In this document: in pieces, positions 47,886 to 59,646 of the stretch
Numbering within the stretch: the first letter of the stretch is position 1
Layout of the letters: every line of letters starts with the position of its first letter
NCBI GenBank assembly: GCA_030737875.1
Contig: CM060918.1
Location: forward strand, 772,452,552 to 772,516,551
DNA length: 64,000 nt
Reading direction: 5' to 3'
DNA from: Allium sativum
Lineage: Eukaryota > Streptophyta > Magnoliopsida > Asparagales > Amaryllidaceae
The notes under the pieces: model-generated
What the model was told of the DNA's origin: nothing
The model's input: the letters and a program-made list of their open reading frames with translations, nothing else
Database searches by the model: none
Program-made: the position numbers and the translations under genes

Positions 47886-48385
47886 GCAAAAAAGCTTTGC
47901 TGCGGCATAGCTATGCAGTGATTGCACTGCAAAGCTTTGCCTAAGCTTGCAAAGCTTTGCCTAAGCTTTGCATTGCAAAGCTTTGCAGTGCAAAGCTTTG
48001 CTGTGCAAAAGCTTTGCTGCGGCAAAGCTTTGCTGTGCAAAAGCTTTGCCAAAGCTTTGCTGCGACAAAGCTTTGCACTGCTATTTGCAGCGCAAAGCTT
48101 TGCTATGTAAAAGCTTTGCCAAAGCTTTGTTCCGGCAAAGCTTTGCAGTGCAAAGCTTGCCGCGACAAAGCTTTGCACTGCTACTTGCAGTGCAAAGCTT
48201 TGCTGCGGCAAAGCTTTGCACACTGTGCAAAGCTTTGCCAAAGCTTTGCACAGCAAAGCTTTGCTGCAGCAAATCTTTGCACTGCAAGTAGCAGTGCAAA
48301 GCTTTGCCGCAGCAAGCTTTGCACTGCAAAGCTTTGCCGCGGCAAAGTGATTGCACTGCATGGCTTTGCCACGGCAAAGCTTTTC
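47886..48385. repeat. Palindrome array (GCAAAGCTTTGC) inside the CACTA
   Basis: I count about 23 perfect AAAGCTTT cores in 500 bp, most of them within GCAAAGCTTTGC. They are separated by short spacers drawn from TGCGG, GTGCA and CTGC, which are themselves partly symmetric. Because the array is palindromic, it gives long open frames on both strands (47957-48409 plus, 47867-48430 minus). Those frames are low-complexity by-products, not genes. Confidence 0.9.
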
Positions 48386-50614
48386 AGTGCATTGTATATA
48401 ACAAAATGAATCATCCAACTTTACATGCATTGTATATAATGGTCAGGTTATTTACGTATATAATGGTTTGAATGCATTGTATTAGCTGTTTATTTTGTGC
48501 ACTCACATTTTTCCAATTTTTGTTACATGCATAAATCTATACTGCAGCACTAACAGTTTGATAATTTCTTTCTTAGGAATGGATATTAAGGAGAAAAAGG
48601 AGCACAAGGAGATTAACAGGAGCAGAAGAAAGTTAGAACTGTTATAAAGTCTTTGTATCTTCAGTTTTGTCAATGTATTATGTAAAAAAAATGATGAGTT
48701 TGAAATTAATAATATATTGTTTTGGTTCATGGTTTAAGTTTGTTTGATATTTTCAGTTTTGTAGATAATATGTTCTGCAATGAATTCTTTTATTAGTAAT
48801 ATGTATATAATTTGTGGATATATTACAATTGTAAAATATAAAAATTGTAATAAAATGTAAAAATTAAAACAACGGTGCATAACTGTTGTAATAAACTTAT
48901 TACAACGGTGGAAAAAAGTTGTAAAATATACATATTACAACGGTCTTGCAACAGTGCAGAAAAGTTGTAAAAGATATTAGGCTATTACAACTTCTTAAGA
49001 CACGACGGTTTGCCCACCGTTGTAAAAACCCTATTACAACGGTGTTCCACCGTTGTAATAGGGTCATTTTGTTGTAGTGGTGGAAATTTGGAAATATAAT
49101 AATAAATATTTCCTAAGTATGGAAATGAATGGTCGTGAAAGCAATAAGTAATTGGAATGTTTTCCAATTATAATAGAAGATATTTTCTAAGTATAGAAAA
49201 TAAAAGAAGGTGATATATGAAAATGTTTTTCCAAATAGCGTAAGAGGCCAAGATGGTTATTGAAAATATTGGGTAAACATATATTGATAAGGAAATAAAA
49301 AAGTGGTTTAATTAATGAAATATTAATTAAGGGTCAATGATTGTTTGATGCTTTGGGTGAATGTTTGTTTTCTTCGATAGTTAAATAATCGACTATCGAA
49401 GTATTGGGCAATATCGTTGTTAATATGGAGAGACCGGTTGGATTATTTTCCAAGAACCACTCCATATTGGCAGTAGCATTGTGAATCATATTATATGAAG
49501 ACAATCTAAGAAGGAATAAAGTGCAAGGGCTTTTTCTGTTAATCCTAGGTAGAAATTGCCTAAGATGGATTAATGGGAATTGTGCCTTCGGTTTCGTTCA
49601 ATCCTAGAATGAACCTTTATAGACGAGTGTCTGATAGAGTATTTATAATGTCGCATATGTTGGTCTGCACAAATATACATCTGGTGGCGGATAATTTATT
49701 CTCTTAGCATAACATCCAGAATATCTTTGTGCAAATAAATTAGTGATCACCAGATCTGACAATATGACATTCAAAGTGATTGTGCTATCATTGAAAGGTA
49801 AGTAATTGTAACCTCAAGCCTCGTAGCCAGGAAATGGTATAAAATCGGGTAGGTTGCATGGCTAAGTGGGTCGCACTCAAGTATGGTATATTGTCACTTG
49901 ATATGAAAATCCTTTTGCTTCTTTATCTTATCGCTGTTGTTGCTTTGGAACGGTTGTTGATCCCAACTGTTGGTGACAATACATTTGGTACTCTCAAGCG
50001 AAGTGAGGGGCCGGTCATATTTAGCCTGGGTTGCAAGATGTTCTTGTTGAACCCGGTGTATTCCTCTCTAGAGATACACTATCGGATGGGTGGTCCCATT
50101 CCTTGCTAGTAGGAGTCCATTATCCAATAAGAGCACACGGTTTTGATTGTATGCTATGTATGTGGAGCGTGAGATGCAAGCATTCCGCTAGATTGATATT
50201 TATTTGTTTTAGACACTATTGTACTATCCTAATAGTATTAATTTCAAAGAATGTTTTGAGTTATTGTAAGGTAAAAACAATCCGTGTTTATGTGTGAATC
50301 GGTCTTACGATTATCTTTTCTTTCGAAAAGAATTTTAAAAAAAGGTTAAACCAAAGATTGGAGTTTACTTACACGAGTCCCATGAGTGACCCAGAGTTTA
50401 TTTTTTTTATTTTGCCCTAAACTCTTGGGCGCCCAAATTTGTCCGGGAAGTCAAGTAGTTCAGGTATTTTCAGATATCCTTGGAGGAGCTTGGAACAGGA
50501 GGCTTCAATATTAGATATATATAGAGAGTTTATTATGCTGTGATGTATATGTGATGAACAAATGTTGTATTCTGATGATGATATGTTTATATAGTTAAAA
50601 TTTTGTATTCCAAA

Positions 50615-50652
<38 letters not shown>

Positions 50653-50810
50653 TTTATTCTGCTGCGATGTGAGATTCTGTTTTATTGTTTATGTTCTTCT
50701 TCTAACTTTTTTATTCTTTATTTCATAATGATTCGTACTTCTATGCAATTTGGATTAGACGTATGGTGTATTTAGTCAACTCAGATAGTACGGAAATTTG
50801 GGCCATTACA

Positions 50811-50848
50811 CATGATTTACAAGTGTTAAAGAAATCAAGATAAGTAAT
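50811..50848. other. 38-bp spacer between elements X and W
   Basis: Starts CATGA, the probable right target duplication of X (the left copy is outside the window), and ends GTAAT, the probable left duplication of W. This is the only stretch in the window not assigned to a mobile element. Confidence 0.5.
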
Positions 50849-53800
50849 TGTAATGACCCGAAAATCCGGACCAATTTGAGCTGACTAAATAACACAAGTC
50901 CAACCCCAAATTGCCCTGGAAATTCAAGAAATTAATAGAAAGAAGATAGAGGGCGAGGAAAGATAAGATAGAAACTTAAAACAGAAGAAGAAGAACACAA
51001 CATCAGAGTAACACGAACCTCACAGCGGAACGAATAACATATAATATATATAACATAACTTTTGAAATACAAACAGTGTGTATAAAATAACACTTATCAG
51101 AGTACAACACTTACAACACAGCTGAAATAAACTATAGCTATATGATCTTGAAGCCTCCTGCTCCAAGCTCCCCAAGTGTATCTGTAAAATCCCGACTACT
51201 TGGCTGCATGTACAAATTTAGGCACCCAAGAGTTTAGGGAAACAAAACAAAATAAACTCCGGGTCAGTCATGGGACTGGTATGAGTAAAACAGTTTAAAA
51301 CGGTTATACAGGTATATGATATCTCATAAGACCACGCCGTGAATACGGAACGAGTTTTTTCCTTATGAGAATCCAAAATATCTTTATATCAAAAACCTTT
51401 TGATATTATAATAATGTCTATGTACAAATAGATATCAATCTATCAGAAATGCTTTCATCTCACATTATACATATAGTATACAATCGAAACCGCAAGTACG
51501 TATTGGGTAATGGATTTCCAACTATGACAAGGTATGGAACCACCTTCCGATCAGTGTACTCTAGGAACGATACACTGGAGTTCAACAAGAACATCTTGCA
51601 ACTCAGCCACACATGACCGACCACTCATTTCGCTTGAGTGTATCGAATGTACATCACCAACGGTTGGGATCAGCAACCGTTCCCGTATATATATATGGGA
51701 CAGCATTGATAGATTAAAGAAGCAAATGAATATTCTCTAGATAGGTGATTATACACCCTACTTCGGTGCGATCGACTTAGCCATGCTGTCTGCCCGATTT
51801 CTGTCATTTACCGGATGTGAGGCTAGAAGCTACGCTTATCTTTTCACATACCACATCTTCATTCACTTAGAATGTCACATCGTCATACCCGCCAAATCAC
51901 AAATTGATTTCCCCAAAAATACCAGGGGTATAAGCTAAGAGAAACGAATTCCTCCGCCACCAACGTAAATACGTTTGAAACGATCAACTTACGTGATCTA
52001 CCAGATATACTCTGTCAGACCTTCGCCCATACAAGTTGTCCTGGGACTGGACAAACCGAAGGCACTATTCTGTAAACAGGATAGCCCTTGCATAAATCCA
52101 TCTTCAATTATCTTTGGCATATATGATTCGCAACGCTTATGCCAATACAGAGTGGTTCTTCGGATAATAATCCAACCGGTCTCTCCATATTAACAACGTT
52201 AAAATGGTCGAAAACATCGATAGTCGGTGAGTTAACTATCAAAGAAAAATAGGTGTGCAAACAACGATATTATTTCCAGATGGAAATTATATCGATCAAT
52301 CATCATTTAACATATATATATATATATATATATATATTCACATGTCCTTATTTTCTATGTTTAGAAAATATATGTTATTAACTCTAGAAAACATTTCCAT
52401 TGCTTATTCACGCATCACTACCATTCCACAACTATTAGTCCCTAACCGTAAACTAGTAGGAGAACAATTCCCTAAGTATAAATCCCGAAGGCCGAAACCA
52501 ACATCAGATTGATACTTAGAAAACTATTCAACTTAACTAATCTCTAGTCAGTTTCTAATTTCTGTTTAACTCCATTTTGATTTACTCTAATTGATTAACT
52601 CTATTTGTTTAACTCCTATTCGAATAACTAATATTGAATTTAACTCCATTCACTTGACTCTAGATCGCAGCGATCACAATGGTTACGCCTGATTCCCTCA
52701 GGAAACATTCAACCACCGTAGGCTATCTGCAGCCCTGCGAATTACGCTAGCAGTCGTGCTAAATGGTAACTTATCCTGAATAACTATGTTTGACTAACTC
52801 TATTCGACTAACCATATTCGATTAACTTGACTTCGAATAACTAAATTCGATTAACTCTTTTATATCTCGTCAATTTCCTTTTTATACTTATAATTATTTT
52901 TTAAATAAATTCCTTTATTAATTCTATTTACTTCCTAAATAAATATTTCCTTTATCAACTTTATTTATTTTCTAAATAAATACATCCTTTATAAAATCCT
53001 ATGATTTTATAAATACTTTATTTTCAAAATATTTCCTTTATAAAACCAGTTGATTTTATAAAGTTCCTTTATTTCAATATACATTGAAATATTCCTTTTC
53101 TACATTTTGGTATTTCTTATGGTATTTAACACACCACATAACAATGATAAATATCATTCAAACACACATAATCAACGTCAGATTATATATCACATTATAT
53201 ATCACAATATATAAATCACAGTAAAATAACTGTTGAGGAATCCAGTTGGATTCCTCCAACCTGTTTCCCTGCATCACAGATGTTAGACAATATAATTAAC
53301 ATCGATTTCACTTCACTGTGAAATATTCTGATGACAGAATCACATATAAATATTTAACGGTTTATATATATATACATATATATATAATTTCTACTAACTG
53401 ACTAGCAGTTCAATCAAAAATCAACAAACAGTCAAATAGACAATATTTAACAGTTCTATGAATATGTTGTAAAAATAGAACTGTACAGAGTTGGTGAGTT
53501 TTACTCACATTGGACTATCATCGTTAATTAACGATAATTGTCGTTGATTCAGATCGAACAATTTATTTTGCTATAAATTGTAACGAGCTCCGATTCGCTC
53601 CCAGTCAGTTCCATTGTGGAGCTCTCGCCCATACGATCCTGTCGGATCTTGTTTCGCTGAATTCCGTCTACGTATGACCAAGTTATAGCATTACGAAGTT
53701 TAAACACCTTTAAATAAGTAAAACTTGAATTGATAATAAAACTTGGGCCTTAGCTTTATTATTCCGGCCCATCCTCTCTCGTTAAAACCCAAACCCGCCT

Positions 53801-55460
53801 GGGTATCCTTCTTCCCCGTTATACAGAATCGAACTCCAGAAATCAACAACCCATTTTCGATTTCTTCCAGAGACCAAACTCCCACTTCGAACCATGAAAA
53901 AAATTCCGACAAGAGTACCGTTCGCTCCCTCATCTGATGCGCTTCTTCACTGTGCTAATTTAGTTCCGCTCGATCTGGTGTCTTGCTGCGTTGGACTGTC
54001 CAGCTCCACACGCAATAGGGAAGTACGGCGACTACTTCACACCGAGTTCCACCATAGTGATCAACCAGGTGCTAAATTTCATCAGGAATCTAACCCTAAT
54101 ACCCAAATCGAGGATTGAGGCTCAAATCCTTCGCAATATACAACCCTAGGTTGCCGCTTTCAAACAACCATCGAACTAAAAGTAGTTCGAACTCCATATT
54201 TCTTATACCAGCACAAGGAGGGACTCAACAGGGATTCAAACATATATGATTTAGGATTTTTAGAATTTGTTTTCTATTTCTTTTTTATTTTTCTTTGATC
54301 GAGTTTTCCTAAGAAGGAAAATAAGCAGCGGCGCTTAGTTTGACCAAGAGGGAATGAGATTAGGTTTTTAACTATTGAGCAGGGTTATTTATAGAAGCTT
54401 TAGATATTTTAGATATTTTCTCGATATTTTATTTATTCATTTTATATTCGTTTCTACCTTCTAAAAATCCTTGTTGTCACACACGATACCCAAAAATCGC
54501 CAAACTGGACATGTAGCTAGACTTCGACATTGCGGACCCAACGAAACTGGTTTCGTCGAATTCCGACTCCGTTTGCTCACACAGCGTACTTTTAACCGTC
54601 AAAATACTGACTATTTTACACTCTAAAAATCCGTACGGCCACACAGTGACTCTAAAAATCACGAAACTTGGAATCTAGCAACTATTTGACATTACGGATC
54701 CAACAAAATTAGTTTCGTCGAATTCGGACTTCATTTGTAAAAGTGGCTATTTTTAAAGCTCTAAATAGCCTATTTAAATATATAAATATATTTAAATATA
54801 ATTAAATTAAATATTTAAAATTAAATGTTATCGTCTATATTCACAGAGGAATACCATACAGCTCAGAATATTCCTATATGAATTTCTACCTCGATATTAC
54901 ATCGTCAGAGTTATATCGATGCTCGATTTCTATTTAAATCCTTATAAAAAATATAATTAAATCCTTATGGTTAGGGCGCTGCATTTCTGATAATTTGATT
55001 TGGACGTAACTCAAAATCTACACGACGAAATCCCGATTTTTCTCTTCCACTAGAAAGATATACTCCACCAGCTCCACACGTTTCTTGTTTCACAGAAATC
55101 CGATTTAAAACGGACCCTGTACATCCAGTTGAAGTTCAAATCGCCAAATAGCGAGCTGCTGCGTCGTTACGTGCTCTATTTTAATTATATTAAAATTCTA
55201 CGTTCGAACTGACGTCGATTGAACATATTCATGAATATAATTCAACTCTAAGTTGAATTAAATATTAGGGATGACCCTGTTCACATTATATCGTCAATTC
55301 ACTATTTCTGGTTATTTCCGAATTATATATATTATTTAATTATTAAATTTAATTAAATATTCACTATAATTTTAATTTAACGGCGATTTAATTCCCTAAA
55401 TCATTATTTATATAATTAAATTAATTAATTATTCCACGGCTAACAATGCGGGTCATTACA
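50849..55460 (-). repeat. Element W, 3' LTR
   Basis: Starts TGTAATGACCCG and ends CGGGTCATTACA on the plus strand, a 12-bp terminal inverted repeat. On the minus strand it is related to X's LTR at both ends; for example, AGTCAAGTAGTTC near the X end has a counterpart at about 51205. A minus-strand TATA box (CTATAAATAA) lies at about 54385-54394. No gene is supported; the frames at 53700-54118 fall in the transcribed leader and are not conserved. Confidence 0.82.
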
Positions 55461-55478
55461 TTCTTCCCCACTTAAAAT
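55461..55478 (-). promoter_or_regulatory. Polypurine tract of element W
   Basis: On the minus strand, TTTAAGTGGGGAAGAA immediately precedes the LTR at 55460, which fixes W's orientation. Confidence 0.75.
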
Positions 55479-56413
55479 AATTTCGTTCTCGAAATTGCTA
55501 AGTTAGAGGACGACCCTATCTATTGGAATTTCTAAGATTTGTTTACCCCTTATTTCTGATTTCAACTGAACCAATTAAATATCGACTAAAATATTTATTC
55601 ATTCCGACTAACTAAAATTTTCAAAAATTCTAAAAAATTTCTAACACTTTAAATTTTCGGAAAATTTCGCCATAACCTCTTTTGTACAGCCCTATCGGTA
55701 AAACCACAACTCGCCTCTCTAGGCCATCTCCAACCCAAAAGAAAATCAAACAGCCAAGAAGCTTGCCAATTCGGCTAATAAATCTCATGCTTATATCAAA
55801 TATAAACTTGTACCTTTTTGTCAGGTATATCAACTTTATCACTTCACCTGTCATCAATTCAACATATACCAATGCAATTCCAACTTGATCCCAAATCAAT
55901 TTATCTTTAACACAACCATCCGCTTATACCTAAGCCGAATTCAATTTCAAATTCAAGTTCCATTCTCGATTACCAAATTCTTAACCAACCTAATCTCATT
56001 CAAATTCCTATCTTATAAACCCAATTTGTTTGATATTTCTATTTCAACTCAGTTTCCACTTAACTGGTTTCTAATTCCATCTCAATTATATTGGATTATA
56101 CAAATTTTACTTTAATTTGTTTTAATTCAAACAACCTTTTCTTCCTGGGAGCTTTTAAACAGTTTACCTCTTTCAAAAATCAAATTTTCCTTTTTGAAAT
56201 TCAAAAAAACTTGTTTTTTTCCCAAAACAAAATCTTTGGTAGTAATCCGTCACTTAGCAACTCGAAAATCACACCGATGATGATGCGCAGTCAACATTGG
56301 AGTTACTTTCCAGCGACCGTGGCGAGTTCAATACTATATCACTTTTCAAACCATTTCTGAATATTTCCATTTTGAAATCTGTTCAAAATATCCTTTCAAT
56401 GTTGTAAACAATT
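55461..56413 (-). mobile_element. Element W, internal region next to the 3' LTR
   Basis: Non-coding or decayed sequence up to the insertion point of C; CAATT (56409-56413) is C's left flank. On the minus strand an 89-codon frame (55630-55899) contains IFFWVGDGLERRV and LYKRGYGEIFRKFKVLE. This is similar at the amino-acid level to the X LTR segment at about 45500-45620, where stops interrupt it. The origin is unknown. Confidence 0.65.
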
Positions 56414-56691
56414 TGTAACACCCCGAATTTTAGGTAATACTAAAATTCACTAATTACAGGATAAATAATCTCAGATGTGGGAATTGGGGGTAACGGGCTG
56501 CGTCATTGCATTCGTCTCGGAAAAATACGCAAAATAGAGTCCGAGTTTTCGAGAATTGGAGTCCGTATGGCCCAGTTAAGGCCCAATGAAGTTTGCAGAA
56601 AAATTAAAGTTAAAAACAGGTTTAAAGATTTAAAATCAGATTTCAAAATGGAGCCAGCGGGGGTAGGCGGGAGGCTTCCCGCCCTAACCAT

Positions 56692-56757
56692 GTCGACAGG
56701 GCTGTCGACAGGCCTGTCGACAGGGGGGTCGACTTGCCTGTCGACTTGCCTGTCGAC
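56692..56757. repeat. Six GTCGAC palindromes at a 12-bp period
   Basis: GTCGAC starts at 56692, 56704, 56716, 56728, 56740 and 56752, about 150 bases upstream of the TATA box in U3. A related but less regular GTCGAC patch sits at the same relative place in B's LTR (about 23825-23890). Confidence 0.92.
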
Positions 56758-56898
56758 ATGGGCGCGGCGTCCAGAGAACCTGGGTGCACCAGGTTGGGGT
56801 TTAGGCTGGCTTGGAGGGCTGGGTTCTAGAGATTTCCTAAATCTAACGGACCTAATCTAACCTAGGGTTAATCTAAGGGCCTAAAACACTCACCTAAT

Positions 56899-56907
56899 CT
56901 ATAAATA
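56899..56907 (+). promoter_or_regulatory. TATA box of element C 5' LTR
   Basis: CTATAAATA, followed by CACCCTAAACCTACCC, about 485 bases into the LTR. This is the probable promoter of the genomic RNA. Confidence 0.65.
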
Positions 56908-57221
56908 CACCCTAAACCTACCCTAATCCATACTAAAAATAGAAATGATGGCCTCATGCCGCCAAATTAAATCTTAGAAGGAGCCTCCACTAATTTATGA
57001 AGGAAGTTGCAAGCTAATCAACCTCTAATCATCATCTTCTTCATATTTTGCAACTAATTTCACTTGATAAGTTTGCTAATCTTGGGTTTGGTGAGTTTCT
57101 ATCACTTTAACATCAATTGTTAAAGTAAGTAGATTGGGTGTAATGAGACTTATGGTCTTAAATGCGGATTAGTGAGTTTGAATCATTTATAATGATATGC
57201 TACTCTATGTTTTCCTATGTT

Positions 57222-57780
57222 TATGCATAATTAATAAGTGGGTTTATGCATGTTTGATAAGTTGGTTTATGCATGCTTAACAAGTTGGTTTATGCATGTT
57301 TAACAAGTGGATTTATGCATGTTTAACAAGTGGGTTTATGCATATTTAATAAGTGGATTTATGCATGTTTAACAAAGTGAGTTATGCAAGTTCACATGCA
57401 AGTTATGTGTAAGATGTTATGTAAGTTATGTGTAGGTGGTTATGCAAGTTTATATGCAAGTTATGTATATGCTTAAATGCAAGTTTAACATGATTTGCAA
57501 GTTATGCATGCTAATGCAAGTATATGAATGCTTATGCAAGATATGTATATGCTTAAATGCAAGTTTAACATGATATGCAAGTTATGTATGCTTATGCAAG
57601 TATGTGAATACTTATGCAAGTATGTGAATGCTTATGCAAGTATGTGAATGCTTATGCAAGTTATGTGTATGCTTAAATGCATGTTTAACATGTTATGCAA
57701 GTTATGAGAATGCTTATATGCAAGTTCAACATGTTATGCAAGATATGTGTATGATAATATGCAAGTTTGGGTTAAATGTA
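57222..57780. repeat. Minisatellite region in element C LTR
   Basis: About seven units of a ~24-bp repeat (TTATGCATGTTTAACAAGTGG) are followed by a more variable block with an 18-bp repeat (TTATGCAAGTATGTGAATGC) and TATGCAAGTT variants. The reading frame at 57628-57825 is a by-product of the repeats. Confidence 0.85.
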
Positions 57781-58128
57781 GTTGGGTTAATATATGCTCA
57801 TATATGCAAGTTGACATCCTCTTAACCCATGACAAAGTTATATGCTAAACCCATGATATTTGTGTTGGATCTTCCCCTTTATTATGTCATGAAATGAGAA
57901 CGATTTACGTGGGGAACGATGGGGTTGGTAAATATGTTAATAAAAGTATGATTGGGTATGATTAAGCATACCATAAAAATAAATTAACATAAGTGGGAAT
58001 TTACCTATTGAGTTAGGTCTACCCCATGGGAATTTACCTATTGAGTTAGGTCTACCCATGTTATGAAAAACTTGATATTAATTAGGGATAATTAATATGG
58101 GGGTGATTAATTAGGTGTAATTAATCGA

Positions 58129-58227
58129 CTAAGACACGAGGTTGGACTCATTTGTAGTGTAAAACTGCCCGGACCCGACCGGCTTAACCAGTTGCTACAA
58201 ATGTCAGCCCAATGTGAGAGGTCTTAG
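58129..58227 (+). other. Folded LTR module, copy C1
   Basis: The nested stems are CTAAGAC/GTCTTAG (58129-58135 with 58221-58227), TTGG/CCAA (58142-58145 with 58209-58212) and CATTTGTAG/CTACAAATG (58149-58157 with 58195-58203). An apical CTGCCCGG...CCGGC...CCAG part lies inside them. The ACGAGG and TGTGAGAG strands face each other between the first and second stems. Confidence 0.8.
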
Positions 58228-58253
58228 CCATAAATTAAATACGTGATTAAAGT

Positions 58254-58351
58254 AAAGACACGAGGTTAGACTCTGTTATGACGTAAGACTGCCCGGACTC
58301 TACCGGCTTAACCAGGCGGTCATAACAGCCAGTCTAATGTGGGAGGTCTTT
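58254..58351 (+). other. Folded LTR module, copy C2
   Basis: The nested stems are AAAGAC/GTCTTT (58254-58259 with 58346-58351), TTAGACT/AGTCTAA (58266-58272 with 58331-58337) and GTTATGAC/GTCATAAC (58275-58282 with 58319-58326). All three are perfect, and all three differ in sequence from C1. The loop strands ACGAGG and TGTGGGAG and the apical GACTGCCCGG...CCGGCTTAACCAG are kept. Confidence 0.8.
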
Positions 58352-59634
58352 GTGGGAGATCACGGTCTTAATTAATTAAGAAACACTTAACCATATTAGC
58401 ATGTAGTGGGACATGAGGGGTTAAGTGGGTGCCTTGGGTGGCATGTGGAAATTTAGTGGTTGCCTTGGGTGGCATGTGGAATCTAGTGGGTTGCCTTGGG
58501 TGGCAATGGAAAATACGATTAGAATACTTAACCAAGTGGAAACATGTAATTGAACATGATTAAAGGGTTAAGTGGGATTCACTAGATAAGTGACAAGCTT
58601 AGGTGGGTAGCTTGTGGGGGCCCGTTTCAACCAATATCCCAAACATATCTTTGTGGGCTCGACCCATGTCGAGTGACGGGACACGCATATTGGGCTTGAT
58701 TATAAGAGGCCAAAACGGGTTAGCGGTGGCAACGCAAGTCCAACGGGTTTCATATGCGTGTGTGGGCCCGGGCTGGTAGATAAGCCGTTGTTGCATCGTG
58801 TAGATATAAAGCCGTGCATCGTTGATATTATCAGGTGGCCACTTTAGGGGAGTGATACACCCCACTGTGGGACCAGCACGGGTATCTACGGTAGGGAGCC
58901 GATCGCTTGGGGAGTAGTGGGGTACACCTAGTGGAGATAGGGGCAGACGGCACCTATGTGGTCAGCTAGGGGTACATGAAACTACTAGTTATATCTTTCT
59001 TTAAGTCCTTGGGTGGGATCAATCTCGGAGTGGGAATGACTGGTGTGGTGCAGTGTAGTAATTATCCTTGGGTGGGTAGATGCGTCTTTACGGTTATCTT
59101 AGTTTATCCTAGGTCTATCAAGCTGCTTAGTGTAGCCATTCATCCCCAGACATTACCGTAGGTCAAGTTTATGTCTTCTCTGGTTACCTTAATGATTGTA
59201 TTGTTAAAGTTATAGGACTCGCTCAGACTTATGTCTGACCCCGTTGTTTTTATCTTTTTTTTTCCAACCCTCAGGTCCTGCGGTGGATCCTAGCAGTAGT
59301 GGAGCTTGATCGGATTGCTGTTCCAGTCTTTAGGAGCTTGGATAGATGTAAAGCTCTAGTTACCCAGTTATCTTTTCTTTTGTCTTGGCTATTGTATGAG
59401 AGAGTGGGATTATGTACTTCTTTATTTTGATGGATATTGTACTTGACTTTTATTGTGGTTTTATGATGTAACCAGACATGTTTACTTTCGCTGTTATGAG
59501 ATGATGTTTTAAATTTCAAGTACTATTTATATCTGTCTTGCTGTAATTTTTCTGTTCTATATTCACTAAAATACTCCACCGATGCTATGGCATTCCCTTA
59601 GTGAGTGACCATAGCGGGTGTGGGGTGTTACACG

Positions 59635-59646
59635 TGGTATCAGAGC
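59635..59646 (+). promoter_or_regulatory. Primer-binding site of element C
   Basis: TGGTATCAGAGC, two bases after the LTR end at 59632; initiator-Met-tRNA type. Confidence 0.92.

Larger units (their letters stand above)
46021..49079. mobile_element. Non-autonomous CACTA (En/Spm) DNA transposon
   Basis: The termini are inverted: CACTACAACAAAA at the left, and its reverse complement TTTTGTTGTAGTG at the right. The 3-bp duplication GTG flanks it (46018-46020, 49080-49082). The homologous site at about 21355-21385 reads CCAAGTAAGTGGAA without the insert, which proves the boundaries. Subterminal repeats of TTACAACGGTGG/CACCGTTGTAA occur near both ends (46050-46160 and 48870-49060), as expected for transposase-binding sites. 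No transposase is encoded in the 3059 bp. The interior holds a gene-like 5' region (about 47100-47600) and a palindrome array (47886-48385). Confidence 0.95.
41661..50810 (+). repeat. Element X, 3' LTR (split by a CACTA transposon)
   Basis: Starts TGTAACAACCC directly after the polypurine tract and ends GGCCATTACA at 50810; about 6.1 kb without the CACTA. The portion after about 45440 matches the 5' copy at 20777-23093. The portion 41661-43740 is related to the start of W's LTR. A segment at about 45440-45640 resembles sequence that in W lies outside the LTR. There is a TA repeat at 43460-43500. Confidence 0.8.
56414..59632 (+). repeat. Element C, 5' LTR
   Basis: 3219 bp. In order it holds a GTCGAC array (56692-56757), a TATA box (56899-56907), a leader, a minisatellite region (57222-57780), a 34-bp direct duplication (GGAATTTACCTATTGAGTTA, about 57994-58058), two folded modules (58129-58227, 58254-58351), a threefold TTGCCTTGGGTGGCATGTGG repeat (about 58425-58510) and the terminal GGTGTTACA. 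Confidence 0.93.

Noticed and set aside
47867..48430. Long overlapping ORFs on both strands (150 and 187 codons)
   Set aside because: They are translations of the AAAGCTTT palindrome array, low in complexity (repeats of AKLC and QSFA) on both strands, with no domain.
53700..54118. Overlapping ORFs in W's LTR resembling a small gene
   Set aside because: They lie at the expected transcribed leader of the LTR, have no counterpart protein in X or Z, and show no domain.
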